Below the pieces are notes generated by a model, which worked only from the letters and a program-made list of their open reading frames with translations, did not search any database and was not told the origin of the DNA. Of a stretch of 64,000 bases of DNA, positions 1 to 10,697 are shown piece by piece (within the stretch, counting starts at the first letter, position 1; every line of letters begins with the position of its first letter). Origin of the DNA: Spirometra erinaceieuropaei (Eukaryota; Platyhelminthes; Cestoda; Diphyllobothriidea; Diphyllobothriidae); contig CACRXP010000381.1 in assembly GCA_902702965.1 (NCBI GenBank), positions 290,604 through 354,603 on the forward strand, in the 5' to 3' direction. Position numbers and translations under genes: made by a program.

Positions 1-49
1 CCTTCTTAGATTGGTCACTTAGTGTACATCTGAGGAAATGGGGTCTTAC

Positions 50-148
50 CTCCAACTGCAGCTTCAGGTGTCCCCGCAAGGCTTCAAAGAGGAGAAAGCA
101 GACACGGACGGCGTGTGCAAAGAGCTGAATTCGTTCGCGATAGAGAAG
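50..148 (-). CDS. GBF1: GBF1 exon 7 (HUS region)
   Basis: 99 nt between CCCCTCATCTAG and GAG/GTAAGA, phase 0 on both sides. It reads LLYRERIQLFAHAVRVCFLL then FEALRGHLKLQLE, aligning with GBF1 LLSIERLNLYAASLRVCFLL..FESMREHLKFQME. The gene continues to the left of the window, where the rest of HUS, Sec7 and HDS domains would be expected. Confidence 0.93.
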
Positions 149-189
149 CTAGATGAGGGGAGACTGCAGTGAGAGCAACCGAGACCTAC

Positions 190-500
190 CATCATGAGGT
201 ACTTGGTCATGTCAGTAGCGACAAGCTGCATGATTGAAGGACAACGGGGAATAAAATCAGCGCCTGTCTCCAGAGCCACAGTCAGGAGACTGAGAGAAAC
301 CTGAACAATCGGTTCGGGATGCTGCTCCGGATTGAGCAGGTCCGTCAAGACGGCGAAGAGGTCATGCACCGCACGCAGGGTGTAGGGGCGACAGCAACGG
401 GACCCAACCGAAGTTGGGGCAGTCGCGTGGTGGTCCTCGGTTGAGGCTTCGGCTGTCACATCAGTCTCGGCGGGTGGCTCTCCAGCATCGAGCAAAGCGA
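190..500 (-). CDS. GBF1: GBF1 exon 6 (start of HUS region)
   Basis: The 3' half reads RPYTLRAVHDLFAVLTDLL then SLSLLTVALETGADFIPRC, matching the GBF1 block LPCIRELFRFLISLTNP...GLHLLTVALESAPVAQC. The donor is ATGATG/GTAGGT, phase 0, followed by a 41-bp intron. The 5' boundary is chosen at CCGCCCTCACAG (exon begins at 500) because of its good pyrimidine tract; that implies phase 1 from the previous exon. GAGAG and GACAG acceptors a little downstream are alternatives. The 5' part (LLDAGEPPAETDVTAEAS) is acidic linker. Confidence 0.9.
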
Positions 501-619
501 CTGTGAGGGCGGGAAGGAGAATGTGAGCATAGGGAGGTAGTTGGAGGGAAAGGTTGAAAAGACAACGACACGCGAGTTGGTTCGCTCCAACCAACCATAG
601 AAATCTATCTGCTTGAGCT

Positions 620-1760
620 AGATTATATAATCGGAGGTAGGGGATCGGTTACGCTGTCCTGCTCCCAAGTGTAAGCGCAATGTGGGCATTGCGAGTAAAG
701 TAAACCGAAGAAGGATGCTAAAATCGCTAGTGGGAAGGTAGCCAAAGCTAAAACGGAAAAGGGCGACCTGATGTTTCGGTTTAGAGGTAGGGTTAGTTTT
801 AGGGTCCGGGTTAGTGTCCCGTTGAGAATTGAGTTAAGGGTTAGGGTTGGCGTTAAGTTTAAGAGTTCCACTTAGAGATGGGGCTTGGATTGCTGTTTAG
901 GTTTACGTTTCGTTTTAAGGTTGAGGTTGGGGTTAGTGCTAGGGCAGGGTTACAGTTAGAATTATGTTAGGGGGCGCTCACCGATCGTTCATACGGAACT
1001 CACTCGTTCCGTTGTGCCTTAAGGGCTCTCTCTCGAGCCCAACCAGCAGCCGCACAGCGGCGCATGATATATATAGGCAGAATGATATTACCGACAAAGA
1101 CAAGGGAGACTGGAATGGCCATTTCTGGCTTATTAGCCGTCGTCAGCCAGCCATACCCGAGCCTCGAACTCGCGACCTGTTGGTTTGGAAATCAACGCCT
1201 CTACTCACCGGGCCACGAGCCCGTTGCCCTGTCGGTTTTCGATCGGGAATATAGAATGTTAGGGGGCGCTCACCGATCGTTCATACGGAATCACTCGTTC
1301 CGTTCAGTCAGAACAGTTCAGTTAGAATTATGTTTAAGGCTAGGGTTTGGGATACGGCTAAGCTTAGGGTCGGGGTGAGTATTTGAGCAGGAGCTACGGT
1401 TAGGCTTAGGGTCATGGCTAAGATTTGAGGCAAATGTAGGGCTAAGTTTAAGGTTAGCGTTAGGTTTGTAATTACGTTAAGGATTGGGTTGACTTTTGAG
1501 GTTAAGGTTGGGCTTACCGTTAGGTTTTGGGGCATTGCCGCCCCGCGTGTCCTGCCACCCAGATCTTTTGCGAGGATTCTAGGCTTCCTTCAATATCGCG
1601 GCAGATCTGTTATACATCAAGCTGCCACCTTCCATTTCAGCCTCGGCCACTTTTCCCACTAACGATTTTAGCATCCCCTTTCGGCTTACTTTACTTTCAC
1701 TGCCCACTTTGCGCTTACACTTGGGACCAGGACAGTGTAACGGACACTAGCCCGGAAAGT
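620..1760. repeat. Inverted repeat flanking a degenerate TTAGGG-like tract
   Basis: 620-770 (minus) and 1627-1760 (plus) are inverted copies: ACGATTTTAGCATCC, TTTACTTTAC, TTGCGCTTACACTTGGGA and AGGACAG.GTAACGGA in both. Between them are G-rich tracts at 770-960 and 1320-1545 (GTTAGGGTT, GGGTTAG variants), interrupted by the SINE at 969-1318. Both copies of the inverted repeat can be read as similar peptides (LLYSQCPHCAYTWEQDSVTD; LLYFHCPLCAYTWDQDSVTD), which may be chance or a remnant coding frame. Confidence 0.65.
969..1318 (-). mobile_element. tRNA-derived SINE (family A), one and a fraction units, with target duplication
   Basis: Flanked by the 16-bp direct repeat CAGTTAGAATTATGTT (953-968 and 1319-1334), a clear target-site duplication. 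Read on the minus strand the unit has a tRNA-like head with A box (GGCCCGGTGAGTAGAGG) and B box (GAGTTCGAGG), a middle with GCCAGAAATGGC (GAAA tetraloop hairpin), then a tail of three hairpins: GCCGC/GCGGC, GGGCTC/GAGCCC and CGGAAC/GTTCCG. A second partial unit (tail only, 1257-1310) is joined to it. It interrupts a TTAGGG-like tract. Confidence 0.85.
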
Positions 1761-2159
1761 ATTATCGATACAGGCTATAGGGATCGGAAGGATTACTTCT
1801 GCCTTTACTGACTTCGTCCGACAGCCAAACCAACTCCCAAACCCCTTCTCTGTAGGCTAGAGAGGGCCTTCTGGAGGATCATTAATCAATGATGTATTAA
1901 AGTTGGAATCTGCCAGAACAAAGCACATCTCACTGCTAACTGGCACCTACCGAGCAGCCATACTTTGGCCAGGAAAGTATGTTGCAAGTGCATCTAAATC
2001 GACGGTTTGCCGAACAATCTACTGAAGCATCCATAGAAAATAGGTAGGGAAAGTAGGCGTCAGGATGGTTCCCCGCACATATGGGTGGGTTCGTGGCTAA
2101 ATGACAGGGCATTTGACTCAATGTTTAAAGACCTCAAGTTTGAAAATCAGGTACTCCAA

Positions 2160-2235
2160 ACCTGGATTTGAGTATGGTTGGCTGATCGGCCATAAAAGGC
2201 CGTTCCAGTCTCCCTTGCCTTGTTCGATACTCCCT
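2160..2235 (+). repeat. SINE family A fragment, middle part
   Basis: GGTTGGCTGATCGGCC and CCGTTCCAGTCTCCCTTGCC match the SINE middle with several changes. Similar short fragments are at 8569-8640 (minus, tail), 31020-31075 (plus) and 33340-33405 (plus). Confidence 0.55.
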
Positions 2236-2239
2236 TCAG

Positions 2240-4700
2240 TATATATGTACTTGTTATAGTTGGAATTTCGCTCGACCCCATTCTACCCAGCCATCAGCTG
2301 CGGGCGATAACGAACTTTGCATTAGATGGTGCCCATCGATAGCGTTATAGGCCAACTCGTCCCCCTGTGCCTATTTACATCAAGGCAATAATTTTCGAAA
2401 TGATTAAGGAGAGAACTTGGCGTCAAGTGCCCCGAAAGGTCAATGAACGTTTGGGCTGAAGACAGTCAAACTCCAACGCAATAACCGTGTAGTACTTAAA
2501 TAAGTACTACAAGTAGTATAATTTCCATGTAATAGAGGTTTTACACCATTGCCGATATGGGTACTAGCCGAAAGCATAGACTAGTGCTTCGCTGAGGTCC
2601 ATATGTCTTACAGTTGTCATTCCTGGCGACGGTATAGAGAAGGACCCCATTTAACTGTCAGTAGACTGTGGATCGTGTCATATGGGGTTTTATCTTAGCA
2701 TAGGTTTGCAGGCTGTTGCAAAAATTACACTGACAACAGCGATTACTTTCCATGATCTAACACCTTAACTCAAAATCCGTTATTTTGTGAAATTCGCTTT
2801 TGTTTGTTGTTTACTTACTACTCTTATTTCCGTGGTCGTACAATAGCGTAGGATAAGACCTTCGACATAAATCCAGGTAAGTTACGTGTCTTCTTTCATT
2901 TCGTCAGCTTACTGCCTATCGTGCTACCCCATCTATAAAACCCCCTTTACCATAAACAACGTACGGCACGATCCACAATTTATTTAGACAAGTAGGGTCC
3001 TTCTCTATACCGTTTCCGTCATTCCCCTATGAAAAGAATGGCGAAGAAGAGGGGACGTGTGGATGAACCAAAAAGTCGGAATGCTGAGCCTTGTGCAGCT
3101 GATTGGTCCCAATGTGTCATGAGAACCTCCTGATTTATTGTCGCTAGTCTAACTGCCGAAGATTAGCTTCTGCGGCAGTTGGGCGAAAAAGGACGGGCTC
3201 CAAGAGCCCGACCACTTTCCTCGACAGCCTGGTCTCGATCTAAAGCCCCGGAGTGGCATCAAATCGAGGACGATTGGGTGAGGCCAGCCCTGAAGCTTAA
3301 TCGGCCCTAACTTAAGAAAAAAGTTACTCATGGTTTCGTAGAATGACAAGGAAGTAAGTCCTCTTTCGTGCGTGTAAGAGGGAGAAAAAAAGTTACCCGG
3401 ACTCCTACGGACTTCATCCGGTGCTCTGGACGGCGAAGAATCAGTCTCAGGACTCTGAAGACGAAAGTGAAAGGGCAAGTAGTTGAGTCTCAGAGCGGGG
3501 GGGGGAGAGAACGGAGAAGGAATAAGAGCGTTCTGACGTAGGTCTGGTGGTTTGGGCAGCAGCCAAAGTCAATAGGCCATCAGGCCGATTACCTACCGGA
3601 TAGTTGGACCGCTTCCAGAGCAGACTTTCATCATCCCAACCTTCTCCTATCACATTCATTGCGCCCCAATGGTCAAGACAATTGAAGATGAACGTGGCAG
3701 CTTAGCGTACACTTCTGTCTAACGCACGCCATGAGGACATATGGCAGTAGGTACGAACTCGGAAAGGCTCAGCACAGTCCAACCAAGGCAGACTGAAGGG
3801 AAGGGGCAAATGTGGCCATCTCAGGGGGCGCAGCCCGTTTATGATGTCCCGTGGCCACTCATTTGCGCGCGCATACGAGTTCCAAAATACCTCGAAGGAG
3901 ACCAAATAGTGGTCACCATACTGACTACTGTTCCAAGTGGGTTGTCAGACGACAGTTGGGCTGTCTCAAACGGCGATATCCACAGCTTAGTAGGCGGGCG
4001 CAGGGCGGTGTCTTATGCGTGCCAGACTTCAGTTTTACCTGTCGCACTCCCTCCTCTCCATCACTCACCCGGCTGCGGTGCAAAAACAGTGTCTGTACGA
4101 CCGGTGGAGGAAGTGGCTGACAAGGCTAAGTCGCCTGCATACGCGTGCGACGCATGACCTGTCTCCCCCCCCCCTCGTGTACTTGGCTTTCACAAGGACG
4201 GTGGGGATCTCGCATTTACGAAGGCGCCATAGAGATCACATTCGAATGAGCCACTGAGCCTTACTCTCAGTCCTCAGAAGGGTTGAGCTGCCCCGCCAGT
4301 TTGCAACGTTCCCAACTACGACTCTTAGCGCGTCATAATATATAATTTGAGCGCGTCAGATTACTTATAGGGAATGATGCGTTGAAAGGCCAAGGGAATG
4401 GAGTCCCCGGTGTCTCCCTGCCTTTACCCGAGCACCGATCGGTCGTCCGGGGCCTGTCAGTGATCTGCGAGTAGGATTATACGCAGTAGCTGACGCGGTG
4501 TGCAGTCTATGGCTAAGCGCATTACAACGTTCCCCCCCCCTCCCTGTGCGGCGGTAATTATGGGCTCGCACCGACGCTGTATGGCCCAACGAACGCATGG
4601 CGTGAGGCAGTCTGGTCCCCGTTTTGATCCAGCGTATCAATAGTGCCTCCCGCTGTGGACGCCTGCCTGGATCTCTGAGCTAAGATCATTCGTAGAACCC
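2240..4700. other. GBF1 intron 5, no feature recognised
   Basis: Within the 5.3-kb intron between exons 5 and 6. Open frames are short and overlap on both strands; no repeat family, splice-bounded coding block or RNA gene was recognised. Confidence 0.5.
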
Positions 4701-4719
4701 GTAGTGTAATTTCCGGGGT

Positions 4720-5170
4720 GGCCTAGTCACTAGGTAGTTCGACCGTCGTATCCCACGATATCCACCGTATGCTCTGCATCATGAGGAGAACAGAGACGGT
4801 GATTTAGCTTGTAGTAGTAGTAGACTTGCGCAGAATCTAACGCACCTCCTCCACGCCCGCCGCCCAGATCCGGTGTCAAGACAGAGTAAGGAAGACCGGA
4901 GGCGGAAGAGGGTGCAGGTGACTGGCACAGCGAAAACCCGCACACAGGTGTACCGCCGCAGCTCCTGGCCCACAACGGACACTGACCACGGTTTTAAACA
5001 ACGACCAAAATGGGAGATCCCAACAAGCGCGTCGCGAACATGCACCTAGGCGTGCGCATTGCCAATAACGCGCGCCCGGACTCCAACCTCGTCCCTGTGT
5101 TGGCTGAACGCATCTGCCGCGTGGCCCGTCTGAGGGGCAAAACCTGGTCATCCACTGCAAGCACACTCAG
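4720..5170 (-). repeat. GC-rich dispersed repeat family B
   Basis: Minus strand shares GACCGGAGG, CTTGACACCGG-like and CACACGGTGGA-type blocks with copies at 38.0-38.66, 44.26-44.74, 54.94-55.25, 55.69-55.90, 56.09-56.47 and 57.98-58.32 kb. No coding potential is conserved between copies. No terminal repeats, tRNA-like head or RT were found, so the class is unknown. Confidence 0.65.
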
Positions 5171-5813
5171 CTGATGTGACGATTGAACAAGTAGAGGCTT
5201 CCTTGCCATGTCTTTCGCATTAATCATGACAAAGACATGCAAAAACAACAGTAAAAATAGGAAAAAATCGATCATGAGCAGGGCGGAACAAATCGAAGTA
5301 TCGTTCAAAGCTATAATGAAGTTTTTTGGCCAATGAAAGTTTTTAGAGCATGGAAAAATCACCCCCCCCCCGTATTACAGATGGCCTTGCAATATATTCC
5401 AGGGGGGAGGGGGGTAGCGATAGGGTTGGTGTTAGGATTCGGGTTAGAAGAATTAGGGTTGAAGATAGCACACAGAAACAGGTGCCCCGTGGGATCTAGC
5501 GCAAGGCCACTAGCAATACGTGGGGATGGGATTCTTATCCCCGCGTCCAACGCAATAGTCCTGGCAGTAAATGCAGCCATTCAAAGTCCCACTTAATACA
5601 GTTTCCAACAGAGAGATTTCCTCTTTTGAGTAAACTGATGGTAGAACTTTCTTATGAGTGCATTTAAGACACATACAAGAATGGCTTCGCCTCTGTCATC
5701 AATCATCAACCCAAGCTCATGCAAGTATTTCGTAAAGCCAGAAAGCCAAAACGCTGACATTAACGAGGAAAGTGCAGATCAGGAAAGGAAAAAAAGGCCA
5801 TCTGGCAGGAAAC

Positions 5814-6017
5814 CTTGGAAATCGGCGGCGCCTCATCTGCAGGCGACTGACACTCCATCGCATCCTGACCGATCTCCGAGGGGGAGCGAACAAAAGTGAC
5901 CGCAGCGCCTTCGGAGGCGGCGTCAGCGGCTACCAGTCCTTCGGGCTGTTGCTGCTGTTGCACCAAGTGGTCCTTCAGACTGCAAACACTTCCACCAATG
6001 TCCGCATCCGGATCCTG
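5814..6017 (-). CDS. GBF1: Probable GBF1 exon 5 (linker between DCB and HUS)
   Basis: Open in the frame expected from exon 4 (phase 0) after acceptor TACCTTCACAG. The product is low-complexity: QDPDADIGG, a run of five Gln (LVQQQQQPEG), Ala-rich stretch, then ECQSPADEAPP, which resembles ECTSPADHSDS in the disordered vertebrate linker. The 3' boundary is uncertain: AAG/GTTTCC at 5814 keeps phase 0, but exon 6 seems to need phase 1, which a donor G/GTCAGG (exon end 5870) would give. An unseen small exon between them is also possible. The call depends on position, frame and the short SPAD match. Confidence 0.6.
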
Positions 6018-6149
6018 CTGTGAAGGTATTTCGCACCTTTCCGTGGGCGCTGCTGCTCAGAAGAAATTAAAAAAGAAAGGTTGTCTGGGGAATCGCGATT
6101 CATGCCACATACTATTCCGTTACTCCTATTTACAATGGGCGTGAAAGTG

Positions 6150-6375
6150 GGTCCTACGGTCTATAGGTTAAGGCACTACTTCTCTGATTAGAGTGGTCGG
6201 GTTCAAGTCTCGTATTGTCGACTTTTCGCTGTTGGCACCCACAGACTGGTGTCAAAATTCAAATTACTCTTGGTAAAATGCGATTGGTCAGATGTGGTTA
6301 TGTAGCCCCAACTGATGTAAACCAGCCCAGCCACCTGTAATGCGGGACCGGTGTTAATAGGGGTTTTTAAAAGTG
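6150..6375 (+). mobile_element. Second tRNA-derived SINE-like repeat (family F)
   Basis: A tRNA-like head at 6150-6235 shows an A box (GGTCTATAGGTTAAGGC) and B box (GGTTCAAGTCT) at proper spacing, though acceptor ends do not pair. Its body (TTGGTCAGATGTGGTTATGT, then CAGCCACCTGTAATGCGGGA) recurs at 47070-47150 (GGGTCAGATGTGCTTATGG...CAGCCACCTGTAACACGGG). Two copies only, so the family call is tentative. Confidence 0.5.
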
Positions 6376-7600
6376 GGGCCGGGGAACTCACAGACAACGA
6401 GGTCAAGTAATAGTATGCACATAAAAAGCTATTGGGAGTGCGAAGTTGTACTTCGAGTAGTTGAGAAATACATGCCCTAAACCGAACCCCAACAGTATCG
6501 CTACATAACCACATCTTATTATGCGACTTTTTGCAGAAATGTGCCGCTAGTATGATATAGCTGTGAGGTCTTCAGGCAACCATTGGGTGAATGTCACTTA
6601 AGACAAACGGAAAAGTGCGAAGCAATGGCAATCAAGCGAGACGGTCTCCTCTACACACCTTTCTGCTCACGTGAATGAATCCTGACTCTTTTCCAGGAAA
6701 GTGTGTCGCATCGCAAAAAAAGATATGGGCGGCTTGAATGTGTCAGATAGGACATACACAGTTGTGCTAAGTGTGGACACCCTTTGTGTAATCAGTGCGA
6801 AACTGGATAAAGACCTCATGCTTGCTGGTAGTGTTGAAAACGGATTTTGAGAGAAAGGTAAAAAAATGTAAATGAGGAGTTCGGTAGAAAACAATTAAAA
6901 TGACTCGCTTGCTGAACCTGGTTGGCTATCACCCGAGTAGGGGGCGGTCTCTGGGTACTTCTTGTGCTCGTCCAGGGCGAAGTGATTCTTCGGGAACATT
7001 CTTGGAGTCTTGCAGGCGGGGGGCTGGTATTACAGAACAGGGAAGGGGAACCAATAAGAGGAGCACATTTATCTCTAGCAAATTAGGGTCATTTGTAGTT
7101 GAATTTGCCAAAGTTCGCTTTATAGGATGTCCACTGCTTTAAAAAACCCGAGTCATTCTGTTCTCCGTAACTTGACAGAAGTGGCCTTACCGCTGGCAGT
7201 GAATGTCTCCTCCCTTTCCCCACTTTAATTAATATGCACGAGCGTAACCGACGAACCGAACCAAAGAATTCAGGTTAGAGCCCAGGTTATGCAAGTGCCG
7301 AGTCGGAATGTGGCCGGCTGGGAATGCTCAATACACTAGAAACAGCCCCTCTAGCTTTCATTTTCTTTGCCAGTAATCCTTCTGTTCCATTACCCGTTGT
7401 TATGCGGCTGATTAAAGGGTCTCTGTGCCGCTGCTCCATACGAAAACGGCACGGACCGGAATGGATAAACGTCCCTCAAGGTCAAAATGATAACGATGTA
7501 ACCTTGGTATTGAAAAATCACAGTAGCGTGTACTGTGCAACAAAATGTAAACGGGAGGCTTCAACATTTGCACCGCCGAGTCCGGAGTGGAAGGACTCAC

Positions 7601-7843
7601 CAATTCACGCTGTTCCAACAGAGCATCGGCAGCGATCAGGGAGGGCAAGCGACTGAAAAACAGTTGAACGATGGAGCAGAGAAATTGCTCGGCTGTGCGC
7701 CGCAGCAGTTCGGATAGTTTAGCCTCCAGGCAGATTCGAAGGCAGTTTTGCAGGATCTCAAAAACCATCTCGTTGGATAGGAGGTAACCGGCCGGCACGA
7801 GTAACAGAGTGCGCAGCAGGTGGACGATCTTCATAAGTACCAC
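7601..7843 (-). CDS. GBF1: GBF1 exon 4 (DCB domain, C-terminal helices)
   Basis: 243 nt (81 codons, phase 0 at both ends), acceptor CTTTCTCCAG and donor TTG/GTGAGT. It reads VVLMKIVHLLRTLLLVPAG then RICLEAKLSELLRRTAEQ and VQLFFSRLPSLI, each block aligning in order with GBF1 (VVLMKILQVLRTLLL; RICFEMRLSELLRKSAEH; VQLLFTRLPQF). The junction SSDE/VVLMK with exon 3 is exactly the conserved order. The reading frame continues open past the donor, so the exon end is set by the GTGAGT consensus and by loss of similarity. Confidence 0.95.
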
Positions 7844-8094
7844 CTGGAGAAAGAAGAATAAATCTAGAATGATTCAACTAGATTTAGGAGGAAGGACAGT
7901 CATTGGTTAAGGGAAGTATGCTGCATTGTAGCCAGCGTCTCCAATAGTGTAGGTCTGAAACGTGAGGCAACCTAGAGTGATTACTTCACTCGTCCCCCCA
8001 AGTGTCTCAACAATAATCAAATTCATGTGGTAGTCTTATATATATGTATATGTACATATGATGAAGATAGAAGGCTCGTCGGAAAAATCGAGTT

Positions 8095-8560
8095 GTACTC
8101 GTGAATTTTCGAGCTGGTGACACCAACCCGTCGTCAGACGAAATAAACAGAGAAGGTGAAATGATCAAACTAAATTGGTTGGCGTGACAAGGCAGCCACT
8201 GACACATAATTAGGCTAGGATCTGTGGCGGGTGCGGGCAGAGGTCAGTGAGCCAACGTAGAGGTGTTAGGGATTGCAGTTGCGGTTCGCTGTGTCTGGGG
8301 TAGGGGATGGCGAAATTGTGCGATTATACATGGCCCAGTACGGGTTAGCGGTCGTTGTCAGGTCGTGGGCGCACGTCAGTGAGCCGGACACGCAGACCTT
8401 CGTAATGAGCGTCCAGATCGACATGGCGATTGATGCTGGTCGTGTTAGAGTGCCAGGCTTCAAGGAATTCAATAGTATTGAAAATGCGGTTCCCAGGTGG
8501 CATATTAAAGGAAGACGCGTTCACGGTAAACGCCTCTTCTTCTTTTGACGTATCTATATG
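8095..8560 (-). mobile_element. Penelope-like element, C-terminal remnant with terminal repeat
   Basis: Minus-strand frame at 8500-8345 reads FLEAWHSNTTSINRHVDLDA then HYEGLRVRLTD, the E-A-W...SINRH.DL..(A/P)Y block that follows the GIY-YIG nuclease in flatworm Penelope elements (compare LEAWFSDAHSINRHLDLPAA at 50.95 kb). About 200 bp downstream on the same strand lies a hammerhead-like motif (8098-8142). A SINE tail fragment begins at 8569. Confidence 0.7.
8098..8142 (-). ncRNA. Hammerhead-like motif, AATT stem-III variant
   Basis: Read on the minus strand: stem I TTCGT pairs with ACGAG; core CTGACGA (fits CUGANGA); one extra C; stem II GGGTTGG/CCAGCTC with a 5-nt loop; then GAA, a self-complementary AATT and the cleavage-site C. 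The layout equals that of the ACGT-type motifs in this window, including the extra nucleotide before stem II, and it sits downstream of a Penelope C-terminal remnant as they do. Activity is unproven; the extra base deviates from textbook hammerheads. Confidence 0.5.
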
Positions 8561-8568
8561 TTGCGGTA

Positions 8569-8640
8569 GAGGGGCGCTCACCGATCGTGTTACGGAATTC
8601 ACCCGTCCCCTCAGAGCTCTCTCTAGAGTCCCACCAGCAG
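8569..8640 (-). repeat. SINE family A tail fragment
   Basis: GGGGCGCTCACCGATCGTGT followed by a decayed CGGAATTCACCCGTCCC hairpin and GAGCTCTCTCTAGAGTC. Only the tail hairpins are left. Confidence 0.6.
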
Positions 8641-9639
8641 GATGGTGGAACGATCTCCAACAAACGGTAGCAGCGAAATGGGCAGGCTCTCGGGTCTGGC
8701 GAATAAGCAGTCGCGGACCAGCAGCGGTAATGCCACCAGGACGCGGAGGGCTGCGGCCCGGCACGCCGATAGCCTTATAAAAAAGGGGGGAAAAACCCGA
8801 TGACGGCACTGTGACATGGCGACCGTGAACCACCAGTAAATGAGTTTGTTGCCTTTTGATTGGGTTCTTGAGCCAAAACGCTATAGGACACATCCTCGAA
8901 CGAACAATCCGAGCGGATGCTGGGCGGTCCGTCAACCGCATGACTACCTCTGCGAAATCAGTCATTGCACAATGGGGCCCAATGAGCTCAATGACAAAGC
9001 AACTGTGAATACTGGATTTCGTAGACTGCTCCCTTCTAACAGGGAAACGCCATTTACCAAAGCATCACCCCTAACCTGCCCCACCCGCTCGGCGTCCAAA
9101 TAGACTATCACCAAACCTGGTGGCAGCCTCGTGCCCAATAAAAACAACCTCCGGACGGTCAGGTAAGTCGAAAACTCAGGTCGAAAGCATAGACTTTCGG
9201 GATTTTAAGTGGTTTGTTGGCAGCAAATAGCAAACGGGTGTTTCCCTCAAGAGGAGTGTGAGTGCCAGACAATAGGAAGGCGAATTGTAAGCAGGGCGTA
9301 TTCCTGAGGGTTTGAGCGCACACAGTGAAGGTTTTCGACTGCAGTAGACAAACGTTAGCTTGCAGAAACCAGGTCAAGGCCAAAAACCGAAGTAGTCAAC
9401 CTGGTTGGAGTATTAGACGTAACAGGCGTAAAGACGCTCCAGGAATGCCTGAAGTCCTACCTGTCTGAGCCACGTTTTGCACTGGTGCTCAAGGTCGAAG
9501 GTTTCCCAGGCAATCACACAACGACAAGTAATAAATACCTGAGATGTACCACCGACAAAGAAAACTGACGCTGCTGATAGAAGCGAACAGGCGAGTTCCA
9601 GGTTGCAGTTCAGAAGACGAAGATGCGATCACTGGAACA

Positions 9640-9700
9640 ACAAATTTATTGGCTTGACGTTTCGGATTCTCACTCGAATCCCTCATCAGATGGACCCTGT
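9640..9700 (-). ncRNA. Hammerhead-like ribozyme motif in Penelope terminal repeat
   Basis: Minus strand: CTGATGA (9689-9683), one extra G, stem II GGATTC/GAATCC (6 perfect pairs) with loop GAGTGA, then GAAACGTC (9663-9656). All invariant core bases are present. Stem III would be the self-complementary ACGT, too short to close in cis, as in dimer-forming hammerheads. Stem I is weak here. The same flank (CCAATAAA..TTGTTCCAG.GATCGCATC) recurs at 42.25 and 43.05 kb. Confidence 0.7.
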
Positions 9701-10697
9701 AATGACCATTTCTGGGATATTTTCCGCCGTCAGCCAAAATACGGTAATCCAGTCCTTGGCGTTTGGACTCGGGTACCGTTGGCCAACCAGTTGCGCCAGG
9801 GGCTCATGCTCTTCTGACAGCGATTAGGATCACTCACATGCGATTGGTATCCACGAACTGGTCTGGTTGAAGGGTGAAATAGGGGGGATTCCCTGTTCTC
9901 GTTGAAGCCCTACGCCTGGGTCCTCGCAGGCTATCGTAAAACGACGAACAAGCAATAACCTTCCAAGTCTGTGGTCGGGCATAGATATTTGGTTTAAGGT
10001 GATGAATATCATTCAGTCCTCTTCACCAAACCTATCGGATGATTACAGCGGCTTCGGCAGAATACAGCTTGTACTTGATGAGCTCTACTAGTTCACGCAA
10101 CGAAACGAGAAGATAAAAGGCTAAGAAACTCACTGTCGACTTTGGTAGCTTGGACCAGGTGGACTATGGGTGGCGTGGGGTCTACTGTCTCAAACAGAAG
10201 GATGGGGAACTACATATGTTGTATTGTTGAGAAAGCGTGTAGTAACTGTAGACTTTTCTGCAGGCAGCTATGTACGATGCGTCTTTCAAACGCGGGACGG
10301 GCGAAATCTACCCTCGAAGAGCAGCGCTGGGATGGATTACAGCCGGAAACACTTGCGAGGCATCTGCCGGCCACTTTTTCACCGATTCGTCATATTACAG
10401 CAGCAGATTTACGTCAATACGCTTCTCTGTGAAACTGAATACAGGGATACTCAGCTGAGTAGGCTCAAAACAATGACAGACGAAGGGGTGGTTGAGCTCA
10501 GCAGCTAAAACGCTGGGTTTTAATATACCCAATCGAAGCCATCCCAGATTTCTAGAACCAGAGCGGCAAGAATCACAAGAAGCGATGTCGAAACCATTTT
10601 GCTATCTGGACTAAGAGCCACAAAGAGAAAAAAATCCTGGTAAAAGCTCAGCTCGACCAACGCTGAGACACAAATTTAAAAACTAACGAAAGCTGAC

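Noticed and set aside
8345..8965. 206-codon minus-strand open frame, the longest in the window
   Set aside because: Only its end (8345-8500) is recognisable, as a Penelope C-terminal remnant; the rest runs through a SINE tail and unrelated sequence, so it is not a single protein.
10142..10508. Plus-strand open frames suggestive of a small gene
   Set aside because: Three overlapping frames with no family resemblance, inside a GBF1 intron and near a Penelope terminal repeat.
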